Below, piece after piece: positions 8,490 through 15,999 of a DNA stretch of 64,000 nt. The notes under the pieces are model-generated. The model was not told where the DNA came from. It saw only the letters and a list, made by a program, of their open reading frames with translations, and did not search any database. This DNA comes from Rhodococcoides trifolii. GTDB lineage: Bacteria > Actinomycetota > Actinomycetes > Mycobacteriales > Mycobacteriaceae. Each line of letters starts with the position of its first letter. Within the stretch, counting starts at the first letter, position 1. Both the position numbers and the translations under genes were made by a program. The stretch covers positions 62,001 through 126,000 of the forward strand of contig NZ_BMCU01000001.1 in NCBI RefSeq assembly GCF_014635345.1. The letters run 5' to 3'.

Positions 8490-9658
8490 CCCTCGGAGTC
8501 ACCGGTGTCTTCTGGCTGCCCCGCACCGCAACAGGCAATTCCTCGACGCTCATCGCGGGGGCGGGGCCCGTTCCACTGTCTGCCGCGGCCACAGCGTGGA
8601 CCGGCCTCGCGGCGGCGTACACCGACGCGGCTGCCACCGTGTCGCGCGTGATGGCCGAATTGGCGCCGACATGGGAGGGTTCGACGGCATCCGCCGCGCA
8701 CAGTCGCCTCGGCGCGTTCGTGGCGTGGACGCACACGACGGCAGAACTGGCGGCCGAGTCGGCGGCGAAGGCGGGCGCTCAGGCGGCCGCGTACTCCACG
8801 GCAGCCGTGGTCATGCCGAGCCTGCCCGAAATCGCGGCGGTCAAGGCCACCAAGGCGGCTGCGTACGGCGCAGGAGGAGCGCTGAACGGGTCTGCCCAGG
8901 CCGCGGAGATGGCCGACAAGGCACTCGACGTGCGCGCCGCGTTGGTGATGGAGGGGTACGAAGCCGCGACCAGCGTGCTCGCCGTGCACCGATCCGTCCC
9001 ACCGCCGCCGCAGATCACGGTGGCCATCGGCGCGGGCGCAGGAACGGGTGTCGCTGCCACGCAGCGCTACAGCGACTCCGAACACGACGTCGACACCCAC
9101 CCCTCCCGTACCAGTCCGGCGCAGGCCACCATTGCCGCAGCACTGTCCAACGCCCAGAACCCGGCGACGGTGCAGTCGACGGTGTCGCAGGTGGCGAACG
9201 TCGGAAGCGGAGCCGCGAACAGCGTCATGTCGACGATCGGCGGGCTCGGGTCGTCCACACTCCCCGCGACGGCGGGATCCACCGGCGCCGGGCAGTCCGC
9301 GTACGTACCGCGGTCGTCGGCGGGCACCGCTGCGGCCTCGTACGGCGGTGTGTCGGGTCTCGCCGGGGTGGGCGGCAGCGGGTTCGCAGCGGAGGGGTTC
9401 GCGGTCGAGCGCACCCGCGGTTCGTTCTCGACCGGTCCGGCTCTCGACTCCGGCGTCGGCGCTGCGGCGTCCGGTGCGGTGATCGGAGCGCACGAGAACG
9501 TGGGCCAGGGCAGGGTCGCCGGCGGAGCGATGCCCGTGTCGTCGGTTCGGCCCGAGGACGATCACCGGATCGAGACGCGATTCGCCGATCGCATCACCCA
9601 CGAGTCCGACGGCATCGCGGTGATCCCGCCGGTCATCGGTTCCGATTCGGACGTGTGA
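8486..9658 (+). CDS. PPE-family type VII secretion substrate
   Basis: A 390-residue protein. Residues 1-175 align by eye with the PPE helical domain: GVFWLPRTATGNSSTLIAG start, GPVPLSAAATAWTGLAAAY, a W-E-G turn (APTWEGSTAS) and the long Ala-rich helices. The strict PPE tripeptide is replaced by LPR. The rest (about 180-390) is Gly/Ala/Ser-rich and low complexity, as in many PPE C-termini. It would be exported as a heterodimer with the PE protein encoded just before it and kept soluble by the EspG-like protein encoded just after it. Confidence 0.85.
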   Translation: MTLGVTGVFWLPRTATGNSSTLIAGAGPVPLSAAATAWTGLAAAYTDAAATVSRVMAELAPTWEGSTASAAHSRLGAFVAWTHTTAELAAESAAKAGAQAAAYSTAAVVMPSLPEIAAVKATKAAAYGAGGALNGSAQAAEMADKALDVRAALVMEGYEAATSVLAVHRSVPPPPQITVAIGAGAGTGVAATQRYSDSEHDVDTHPSRTSPAQATIAAALSNAQNPATVQSTVSQVANVGSGAANSVMSTIGGLGSSTLPATAGSTGAGQSAYVPRSSAGTAAASYGGVSGLAGVGGSGFAAEGFAVERTRGSFSTGPALDSGVGAAASGAVIGAHENVGQGRVAGGAMPVSSVRPEDDHRIETRFADRITHESDGIAVIPPVIGSDSDV

Positions 9659-9659
9659 G

Positions 9660-10433
9660 ATGGCGCTGGAAGGCGGGTTGATCACCATGGGCGCAGCAGT
9701 CGATCTGCACCTCGACGACGACGAGATGGCCTTGGTCATGCACGATCTCGGCATCGACGAGCTACCGGGAGTGTTGGATTGGCGGCCGCCGCATCGCGAC
9801 GACGACGAACGCCGTCCGGCATTCGCACGCGTGCTGCCGGAGCTGCGCACCCGCGGGGTGATCGACGGTTCGGGGCACGTCGAAGCTGTTCTTGCACAAC
9901 ATCTTCGGACGCTGTACCGGTCGACGTGGGACGTGGAAGTACGCACCGTCACCCGAACTCGGACGGGGCCGATCATCGAACGGCGTTGCCTCTCCTCAGG
10001 TGTCGACGGACTGGTTGTTGCCGACCGCACCTCGACGGGGTACCGAATTAGGACAGCCGGCGTCGGCATGGTTGTCGACAGAGCTGCACCGCTTCGTTTC
10101 TCGGGCATCTCGGCTCCCACAGACACCATGGCCGCTGCCCTCGACCGACCGCAGCCGGCAACGTGGGTCGCTCTCGGCTGCGACGACGCGACTGCGGTGA
10201 TTCTCGGAGAAGTGTTGTCTGCCTCCGATACTCACGTCGAGATCGTGATGGTCGGTCACCGGGGACCGATCCCGGAACGGATCGGGACGCCCATAGCGCT
10301 CTTCGAAACTCCTCGCGGACGGATATTGGCCACCACCTCGTACGCGGCGGACGGCACCGCATGGACAGCGTTGGCTCCCGGCACCGACGCTCGGATCCGG
10401 TCCGAAATCCAGACGTTGATCGACCTGTTCTGA
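9660..10433 (+). CDS. EspG-like ESX secretion-associated chaperone
   Basis: A 257-residue protein with the EspG pattern: DLHLDDDEMALVMHDLGIDELPGVL at the N-terminus (opening residues V/L-x-L-x-x-x-E), a middle LPELRTRGVIDGSG, and the C-terminal block ETPRGRILATTSYAADGTAW followed by TALAPG and a final hydrophobic helix. EspG proteins bind the tip of PE-PPE dimers in the cytosol and specify the ESX system. It starts one base after the PPE stop. No EccB, EccC, EccD, EccE, MycP or Esx gene lies in the window, so the export machine must be elsewhere. Confidence 0.82.
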   Translation: MALEGGLITMGAAVDLHLDDDEMALVMHDLGIDELPGVLDWRPPHRDDDERRPAFARVLPELRTRGVIDGSGHVEAVLAQHLRTLYRSTWDVEVRTVTRTRTGPIIERRCLSSGVDGLVVADRTSTGYRIRTAGVGMVVDRAAPLRFSGISAPTDTMAAALDRPQPATWVALGCDDATAVILGEVLSASDTHVEIVMVGHRGPIPERIGTPIALFETPRGRILATTSYAADGTAWTALAPGTDARIRSEIQTLIDLF

Positions 10434-10465
10434 GTGTGTCGGTGGTGGGTTGTAGGTTGCGCGGT

Positions 10466-12112
10466 ATGAAGGAGTTGGGGGACTTCACCGACATCGACGA
10501 CCGGCAACTGGTCGTCGACGCTGTCACGCTCGCTGAACACGAAAACACCGTCACAGCACAGAAACTGGCGCACCTCGCCGAAATCGACCGCCGCGGACTC
10601 GCCCTCACACTCAACGCATCGAGCATCACCCGCTGGTGGGCCAGAGGCACCCGCGTCACCGACGGCAACGCCGCCCGCCAACTCGACCACGACCACTGGC
10701 TGGGTGCCTGGCCCATCGTGCACCGAGCACTGTTCGACGCCGACATCCACCACGCCCACACCGTCGCGATCCACAACGGACTCGACGCGGTGATGGCAGC
10801 CGACGCGTTGTCCCAGGAACGGCAGACCGAAGTCGTCGCCGACCTCCTCCACGTCGCCCGCACCGGCACCACCCACACCATCGGCCGCCGCGCCTCCACC
10901 CTCGCCCTCGCCGCCGCCCGGGACGCCCACGCCCGCGCCGAAAAAGCCCGCGCCGCAGCCGAGGAAGCTCGCGCCGCAGCCGAGCAGGCTCGGCGCACAG
11001 CCGAGCAGCAAGCCCGGCGCACGGCCGGGTCGGACGACGAGTCCGATCCCGAACCAGACCCCACGCCACCGCCACCTGCCCCGGACCCGCTGCCGTTGCC
11101 CACCCCGCCGGTCCCGCCGTCGGAGAACGCGGCCCTCAACCGGCTCTCCATCCACCCCCTCCCCAACGGCCGCCACCGCCTCGACGGCGACCTCGACACC
11201 CTCACCACCGACACTCTCCGAGCCGCCCTCGACCCCCACTGCGCCCCGGTACCCGGACCCCACGGCGAGCGCGACCCCCGACCGCCCGCCCAACGCACCG
11301 CCGACGCCCTCGCCACCCTCCTCGACCGACACGTCCGCGGCGGACACAAACCCACCTTCGCCGGGACGATCGACCTCGCCGCGCTGACCCGCCGCAACCC
11401 CGCCGACACCGGCCGCGACAGCTCCGACACCGCGGGCACCGACACCGGCCCCACCGACACGGGTCCGAACGACACGGGTCCGAACGACACGGGTCCGAAC
11501 GACACGGGTCCGAACGACACGGGCCCTGCGCACACCGCACCGGGCCACGACCACTCCGAGGGCGACCGCTCCGAGGACGACCGCCTCCTCAGTTCGCACT
11601 CGGCCACACCTCCCGGCCGCGTCCCACCCGCGTTCACCACCCCACCCACCGACACCGACACCGACACCGGCACCGGCGACTGGCCGTTCCAGCTCGCCTG
11701 GACCGGACCCGTCAGCCACGCCCTCGCCCTGCTGGTGACCTGCGACGCGCACATCGACCCCATCGTCGTCGACGGCGCCGGCGTCCCGCTCGCCATGGGA
11801 CGTACGGTCCGCACCGTCACCGCCGACCAACGCACCGCCGTCACCGTCCGAGACCGGTGCTGCATCCTGTGCGGCCGACCACCCCAGTGGTGCCAAGTGC
11901 ACCACCTGATCCACTGGGCGCACGGCGGACCGACGGACCTCGACAACCTCGCCCTGCTCTGCGGAGAATGCCACCGACACGTCCACCAACACGGCTGGGA
12001 GATCGTCCTCGGCGACGACCGACACCCCCGCATCATCCCGCCCGCGAGCACCGACCCGACCCGACCCGCCACCGAGACCTACCACCGACAACGACGACGA
12101 GACGCCGCGTGA
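10466..12112 (+). CDS. DUF222/HNH endonuclease-domain protein (13E12-type)
   Basis: A 548-residue protein. Residues 1-150 and 220-310 are the DUF222 helical region; residues ~150-190 form an Ala/Glu/Arg coiled coil (ARAEKARAAAEEARAAAEQA); a Pro-rich linker and an NDTGP repeat tract follow. The C-terminal HNH zinc finger reads CCILCGRPPQWCQVHHLIHW then CGECHRHVH, with the expected His and Cys ligands. Such genes are multicopy in Rhodococcus and Mycobacterium (13E12 family) and are often linked to mobility; a role is unproven. TAGGTT (10453-10458) lies seven bases before the ATG, so it is probably leaderless. Confidence 0.88.
   Translation: MKELGDFTDIDDRQLVVDAVTLAEHENTVTAQKLAHLAEIDRRGLALTLNASSITRWWARGTRVTDGNAARQLDHDHWLGAWPIVHRALFDADIHHAHTVAIHNGLDAVMAADALSQERQTEVVADLLHVARTGTTHTIGRRASTLALAAARDAHARAEKARAAAEEARAAAEQARRTAEQQARRTAGSDDESDPEPDPTPPPPAPDPLPLPTPPVPPSENAALNRLSIHPLPNGRHRLDGDLDTLTTDTLRAALDPHCAPVPGPHGERDPRPPAQRTADALATLLDRHVRGGHKPTFAGTIDLAALTRRNPADTGRDSSDTAGTDTGPTDTGPNDTGPNDTGPNDTGPNDTGPAHTAPGHDHSEGDRSEDDRLLSSHSATPPGRVPPAFTTPPTDTDTDTGTGDWPFQLAWTGPVSHALALLVTCDAHIDPIVVDGAGVPLAMGRTVRTVTADQRTAVTVRDRCCILCGRPPQWCQVHHLIHWAHGGPTDLDNLALLCGECHRHVHQHGWEIVLGDDRHPRIIPPASTDPTRPATETYHRQRRRDAA
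11456..11530 (+). repeat. 15-bp in-frame tandem repeat
   Basis: Four perfect copies of GACACGGGTCCGAAC and a degenerate fifth encode (NDTGP)n inside the DUF222/HNH gene. The unit is a multiple of three, so copy-number change would keep the frame. Confidence 0.95.
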
Positions 12113-12113
12113 G

Positions 12114-12776
12114 TCAGCCCATCGGGTCGTCGAGCACCTCGACGCCCCGAGTGTCGGGCGGTTGCGTGTGGAACGGCGGGGTGAAGGTCGACCAGCGAAC
12201 GCAGTCCCATCCGTCGGCGGTGGGTACGAGCTCGACGGTCTCCGTGTTGCCCAAGTGGTTGGCGGCGGCAAATTCGGCGTCGACCGCTCCGATCTTGGCT
12301 GCCACCAAGCGAATTGCCGCACCATGGCTCACGACGTACACGTTGCCGTCAGCCGTGCGGTCGCGCAGAGAGTCCAGCACGGGGAGGTAGCGGTCGAACA
12401 CGTCACGAGCAGACTCGCCCCCACTCAGCCGTGCGTCGACGTCACCGTCCAGCCACCGTCGATATACGTTCTGGAAGGCCTCGTGCGCCTCGTCGTCCGT
12501 TCGGTCTTCGAACTCGCCGACGTACGTTTCCTGCAACCCGTCCACGACCTGCAATTCAACACCGGTCGCCTCCGCGATGTAGCCGGCGGTCTCCTTGGCG
12601 CGCAACGCAATCGACGAGACGACCGCTGCTGTCCGGCCGCTGATGACCTTGCCGAACGCGGCGGCCTGAGCATGACCCTCCGGCGTCAACGCCGCCCCGG
12701 GAGGCAACGTGTCCAGCCGCTTGGCGACGTTCGAGAAGGTCTGGCCGTGACGCACCAGAATCAGCTTGTCCGTCAT
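12114..12776 (-). CDS. Histidine phosphatase (phosphoglycerate-mutase-like, Rv3837c-type)
   Basis: A 220-residue branch-1 histidine phosphatase. LILVRHGQTFSNV holds the RHG phospho-acceptor histidine; SSIALRAKETA gives the second arginine, and VVSHGAAIRL the second histidine. Members range from phosphoglycerate mutases to broad phosphatases; the substrate is open. The ATG at 12776 overlaps the pheA stop (ATGA), which decides the start over a longer frame beginning at 12815. It ends one base from the convergent HNH gene. Confidence 0.9.
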   Translation of the reverse strand: MTDKLILVRHGQTFSNVAKRLDTLPPGAALTPEGHAQAAAFGKVISGRTAAVVSSIALRAKETAGYIAEATGVELQVVDGLQETYVGEFEDRTDDEAHEAFQNVYRRWLDGDVDARLSGGESARDVFDRYLPVLDSLRDRTADGNVYVVSHGAAIRLVAAKIGAVDAEFAAANHLGNTETVELVPTADGWDCVRWSTFTPPFHTQPPDTRGVEVLDDPMG

Positions 12777-13693
12777 CGGTCCACGTCCCGACCGGTGCGC
12801 AGACCGTCGAGCCATGCGGCGCCCAACGTGTCGGTCGGCGGCCCGCTACCGTCTCCCGCTTCCGTCGTCGACGGCCAGGACCCCAGGAATCGGATCGGCA
12901 TCTTCCGGTGCAACGCAGTCAGCGCCGCGGCGACCTCCGAGTCGTCGATGTGACCCACGCAGTCGACGTAGAACCGGTAGGTACCGAACGATGTTCGGGT
13001 AGGCCGTGATTCGATGAAACGGAGGTCGATGTCTCGCATCCCGAACTCGGCGAGCGCGGTGTGCAGAATGCCGGGTACGTTGTCCGGCTTCAACACGATC
13101 GCGGTTCGATCGGAACCTGTTCGCTCGGGCGGTGATTGGGGCCGCGTGACGTACACGAACCGCGTTCGAGCACCGGCGACGTCGGCGACGGATTCGGCGA
13201 GCGACGTCAATCCCAGACGAACTCCCGCCAATCCGGTGGACACCGCGGCATCGGCCAGGCCCGCCGCCACGTCCTCGGCCGCACCCGCGTTCGACGACGC
13301 GAATTCCACGACCGCGTTGGGCATGTGCTTCGCCACCCACAGCCGCACCTGTGCCGCCGCAACCGGATACGCGCGAATCGACGTGGCGTCGGCCAGCGTC
13401 ACCCCGGCTCGCCCGAGGATGGAGAAGGTCACGTCCAACTCGGTTTCGGCCATGATTTGCAGCCGGTCGCCGGTGACCAACGCGTCGAGCGTCGGATTCA
13501 CCGACCCCTCGACGGAATTCTCGATGGGAACCACGGCACCGTCCACCGAGCCGTCCCGCACGAGTTCGAGGGTTGCCGGCGGGCTCTGGGCGCTCACGCG
13601 TTCCACCGAAACCCCGAAGGCACCGGCTTCCTCGAGCTTCGCCAACGCCATCTCGGTGAAGGTTCCCGACGGTCCGAAATAGGCGATGCGCAC
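12773..13693 (-). CDS. pheA: Prephenate dehydratase
   Basis: A 306-residue monofunctional enzyme that turns prephenate into phenylpyruvate in phenylalanine synthesis. The catalytic domain spans ~1-185: YFGPSGTFTEMA at the start, PIENSVEGSV, and ARTRFVYV, which carries the Thr-Arg-Phe catalytic motif. An ACT domain follows (PGILHTALAEFGMRDIDL, then FIESRP), the site of phenylalanine feedback. It is coupled to the downstream phosphatase by an ATGA overlap, as in the mycobacterial Rv3838c/Rv3837c pair. Confidence 0.95.
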   Translation of the reverse strand: MRIAYFGPSGTFTEMALAKLEEAGAFGVSVERVSAQSPPATLELVRDGSVDGAVVPIENSVEGSVNPTLDALVTGDRLQIMAETELDVTFSILGRAGVTLADATSIRAYPVAAAQVRLWVAKHMPNAVVEFASSNAGAAEDVAAGLADAAVSTGLAGVRLGLTSLAESVADVAGARTRFVYVTRPQSPPERTGSDRTAIVLKPDNVPGILHTALAEFGMRDIDLRFIESRPTRTSFGTYRFYVDCVGHIDDSEVAAALTALHRKMPIRFLGSWPSTTEAGDGSGPPTDTLGAAWLDGLRTGRDVDR

Positions 13694-13702
13694 ACCCGAA
13701 GG

Positions 13703-14317
13703 TTACGTGGTCCGCCCCCGCGCACCGGCGATTACGGCGTCGAGCGCGGTTGCGATCTCGCCGGCGTGTTCCGTCTCGATCCCGAGCAGCACCGTGCGGG
13801 TGGCGGCGGCCGCGTCCGGATGCAGCGACGTGAGCACGTCGATGTTCGGATTCAGCAGACCGGTGCGGATGTCGTCGCCGCGCAGCGCGGCCACCGTTCC
13901 CGAGATCACCGACAGCACCTCGGTCGCCGTTGCGCACCTTGCCACGAAGCCGCCGTCGAGGTGTGCGACGACGGCCAGGAAGTCGGCCTGCTCGTCGGCC
14001 GAGGCAGAAGTCAACCCGGGCGTGTGGCCGGCCAGGGCGATCGACGCGACATCCGCCCCCGGGGAGAAGACGGTCAGTGAGGGCCGCAGCCGCAGTGCCA
14101 GCACGTCGTCGAGCAGGTCCGCCGGAACATCGACGGTCAGACGATCGACATCGGCGAGTGCGAGAGTCGAAGGGTCCACTTCGAGGGACATCGGCGTGAC
14201 AGCGGGTCCGATCATCGGGTGAACGGCAGCCTCGGCAGCGCTGGGCCAGAGGAGTTCTTCGAACAGCGCTCGCGGGTCGCGCCGAGGCCGCACACCCAAG
14301 GTCAGCATCGTCGGCAC
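13703..14317 (-). CDS. Conserved hypothetical protein upstream of pheA
   Basis: A 204-residue, Ala/Asp-rich soluble protein that I do not recognise. It has no signal peptide, membrane helix or catalytic motif; alternating helices and short strands are suggested (e.g. VDRLTVDVPADLLDDVLALR). It ends nine bases before pheA and is likely its operon leader. The GTG at 14317 follows TAGAGT (14325-14330, reverse strand) by seven bases, which fits a leaderless start. It is divergent from the DUF2470 gene across an iron-box-like site. Confidence 0.7.
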   Translation of the reverse strand: MPTMLTLGVRPRRDPRALFEELLWPSAAEAAVHPMIGPAVTPMSLEVDPSTLALADVDRLTVDVPADLLDDVLALRLRPSLTVFSPGADVASIALAGHTPGLTSASADEQADFLAVVAHLDGGFVARCATATEVLSVISGTVAALRGDDIRTGLLNPNIDVLTSLHPDAAAATRTVLLGIETEHAGEIATALDAVIAGARGRTT

Positions 14318-14362
14318 CCAGCCGACTCTAGACGCAGCTCTTGCGGATACGAACCCGGTAAC

Positions 14363-14381
14363 TTACGTTAGCCATACCTAA
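14363..14381. promoter_or_regulatory. IdeR/DtxR-type iron box
   Basis: TTACGTTAGCCATACCTAA agrees at 15 of 19 positions with the iron box consensus TTAGGTTAGGCTAACCTAA, keeping both outer half-sites. It lies 21 bases before the DUF2470 start and also upstream of the divergent hypothetical gene. In M. tuberculosis the homologous gene Rv3839 is, from memory, in the IdeR regulon. Repression by iron-loaded IdeR is inferred. Confidence 0.7.
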
Positions 14382-14401
14382 CTAACGCTTCTGGAGGTCG
14401 C

Positions 14402-15139
14402 ATGACCAGCGTCGCCACCCTCGGCCCGTCCACCGCCGAACGTGTACGCAGCGCCTGCCTGCGGGCGGAGCATGCCGTACTGGCCGTCGAGGGCAGCGCC
14501 CCCGCCGTCACGTCGGTCCACCATCTGCGCTCGCCGGGCGAGATGGTGCTCGTCGTCCCTGCTGGATCGACCGTCGGCGGGCCCGCCGTGCTCGAACTCA
14601 CCGACCACGCACCCGTCGACCTGCGGGAACGGGTGCGGTCCCTCGTCTGGATCAGCGGTGACCTCCGCCGGGTCCCCGACTCGGTCGTGCGGCCCGTCGC
14701 GTCGGCTGTCGCTGCTGAGTACCCCCACCCCGGACTGCTCGACGTCGGCCACACCGGCACTCTGCTCCGCCTCATCATCAACTCTGTCGTCGTGGCCGAC
14801 GGTTCGGGCGCCGAACCCGTTCCGGTCGAGGACCTGCTGCGTGCCGAGCCCGACCCGTTCTGGGAAGTCGAGACGGAGTGGCTCCAGCATCTCGACAGCG
14901 ACCACTCGGAACTCGTCGCGAAGATCGCACGACGGCTTCCGCCGTCCATGCGTCAAGGTGTCGCCCGCCCGCTCGGCATAGACCGCTACGGCGTTCGGCT
15001 CCGTGTCGAAGGTCCGCACGGTGACAACGACGTGCGCATTCCCTTCGCCGCGCCGGTCGACGACGTCGCGGGGCTCAGCCAAGCAATTCGCGTCCTCATG
15101 GGGTGCCCGTTCCTGAACGGTCTGCGCGCCCGCGACTGA
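14402..15139 (+). CDS. DUF2470-domain protein (Rv3839-like), probable haem/iron-related
   Basis: A 245-residue soluble protein. The N-terminal ~150 residues look like a flavin-reductase/pyridoxamine-oxidase-like split barrel (EMVLVVPAGSTVGGPAVLEL), and the C-terminal DUF2470 domain begins at HLDSDHSELVAKIARRL and runs through DRYGVRLRVEG to the end. The same domain is found in HugZ-type haem-handling proteins. A clear Shine-Dalgarno (TGGAGG, 14392-14397) and the iron box upstream suggest it is made under iron limitation. The enzymatic role is not established. Confidence 0.82.
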   Translation: MTSVATLGPSTAERVRSACLRAEHAVLAVEGSAPAVTSVHHLRSPGEMVLVVPAGSTVGGPAVLELTDHAPVDLRERVRSLVWISGDLRRVPDSVVRPVASAVAAEYPHPGLLDVGHTGTLLRLIINSVVVADGSGAEPVPVEDLLRAEPDPFWEVETEWLQHLDSDHSELVAKIARRLPPSMRQGVARPLGIDRYGVRLRVEGPHGDNDVRIPFAAPVDDVAGLSQAIRVLMGCPFLNGLRARD

Positions 15140-15141
15140 GG

Positions 15142-15211
15142 GCGGCTGCGCCACACGGGTGTGAAAAAGAGTCCTCCTGCACGCTTTCTCACACCCGTGT
15201 GGCGCAGCCGC
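15142..15211. terminator. Very long inverted repeat (hairpin)
   Basis: Arms 15142-15169 and 15184-15211 pair at 27 of 28 positions (the outer 23 bp are perfect) with a 14-nt loop. It starts three bases after the DUF2470 stop and ends 12 bases before the next start codon, in a co-directional gap. It is strong enough to act as a terminator but has no T tract; its right edge also contains the CATAAT that may serve as -10 box for the next gene. Confidence 0.6.
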
Positions 15212-15223
15212 ATAATCGACACC

Positions 15224-15979
15224 GTGACCCCGACCGAATCACCACGCTCCATCCGCATCGAGATTGCGGTCGTTCTCGTGGTGACGTTCGCGCTCAGCGG
15301 CGCATCGAGTGTGCTGTCGCTGATCGAGTCGGCGATGCAACCGGGCTCGCTCAGCGATCAAACCGTCGCCATCAATGTCACTCAGTCGAATCTCGGCATC
15401 ATCGACCTGCTGCGACAACTCCTCGGTATCGCACGACTGGCCGCGTGGGGCGCGTTGGGTCTGTACCTGTTGTGGCGCAGCGGAATCGGACCCAAGGCGG
15501 TCGGTCTCGCACGGGCAAAGCGCAAGGACATCCTGCACGGAGTGCTCCTCGCCGCCGGCATCGGGATTCCCGGTCTCGCGTTCTATCTGGTGGCCCGTGC
15601 GCTCGGATTCAACGCAACCGTCCTGCCGAGCACCGTCGACGACTACTGGTGGCGGCCCGTCACCCTCACGCTCTCTGCGGTCGCGAACTCGTTCGCCGAA
15701 GAGGTCGTCGTGGTCGCGTATCTCATCTCGCGCCTGAAGGCTCTCGGCTGGTCGTCGAACAAGTCCCTGGCCGCGTCGGCGCTGCTGCGCGGTAGCTATC
15801 ACCTGTACCAAGGACTCGGCGGTGGAGTGGGCAACCTGGTCATGGGCCTCATCTTCGGCCGGTACTTCCAGAAGACGGGCCGACTGTGGCCGCTGGTGAT
15901 CGCCCATGCGCTGATCGACGTGGTGGCGTTCGTCGGTTTCAGCCTGCTCCGCGGCCATGTTTCCTGGCTCCCCGGCTGA
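15224..15979 (+). CDS. CPBP-family intramembrane metalloprotease
   Basis: A 251-residue membrane protein with about 6-8 helices and the CPBP (Abi/Rce1) signatures: FAEEVVVVAYL (the EE pair of motif 1), SALLRGSYHLYQG (motif 2 His) and IAHALIDVVAF (H-x-x-x-D, motif 4). These are putative CAAX-type or bacteriocin-immunity proteases in the membrane; the substrate is unknown. GTG 15224 is taken as start because CATAAT lies seven bases upstream; the longer frame from 15161 would run through the hairpin. Confidence 0.85.
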   Translation: MTPTESPRSIRIEIAVVLVVTFALSGASSVLSLIESAMQPGSLSDQTVAINVTQSNLGIIDLLRQLLGIARLAAWGALGLYLLWRSGIGPKAVGLARAKRKDILHGVLLAAGIGIPGLAFYLVARALGFNATVLPSTVDDYWWRPVTLTLSAVANSFAEEVVVVAYLISRLKALGWSSNKSLAASALLRGSYHLYQGLGGGVGNLVMGLIFGRYFQKTGRLWPLVIAHALIDVVAFVGFSLLRGHVSWLPG

Positions 15980-15999
15980 GCGCGATTACAGTTGCTCGG

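Noticed and set aside
11456..11530. CRISPR-like repeat array
   Set aside because: Units are contiguous 15-mers without spacers and lie in a coding frame.
10256..12325. Reverse frames of more than 650 codons across the HNH gene
   Set aside because: Their repeats are the antisense reading of the 15-bp tandem repeat, and the forward protein has DUF222 and HNH motifs.
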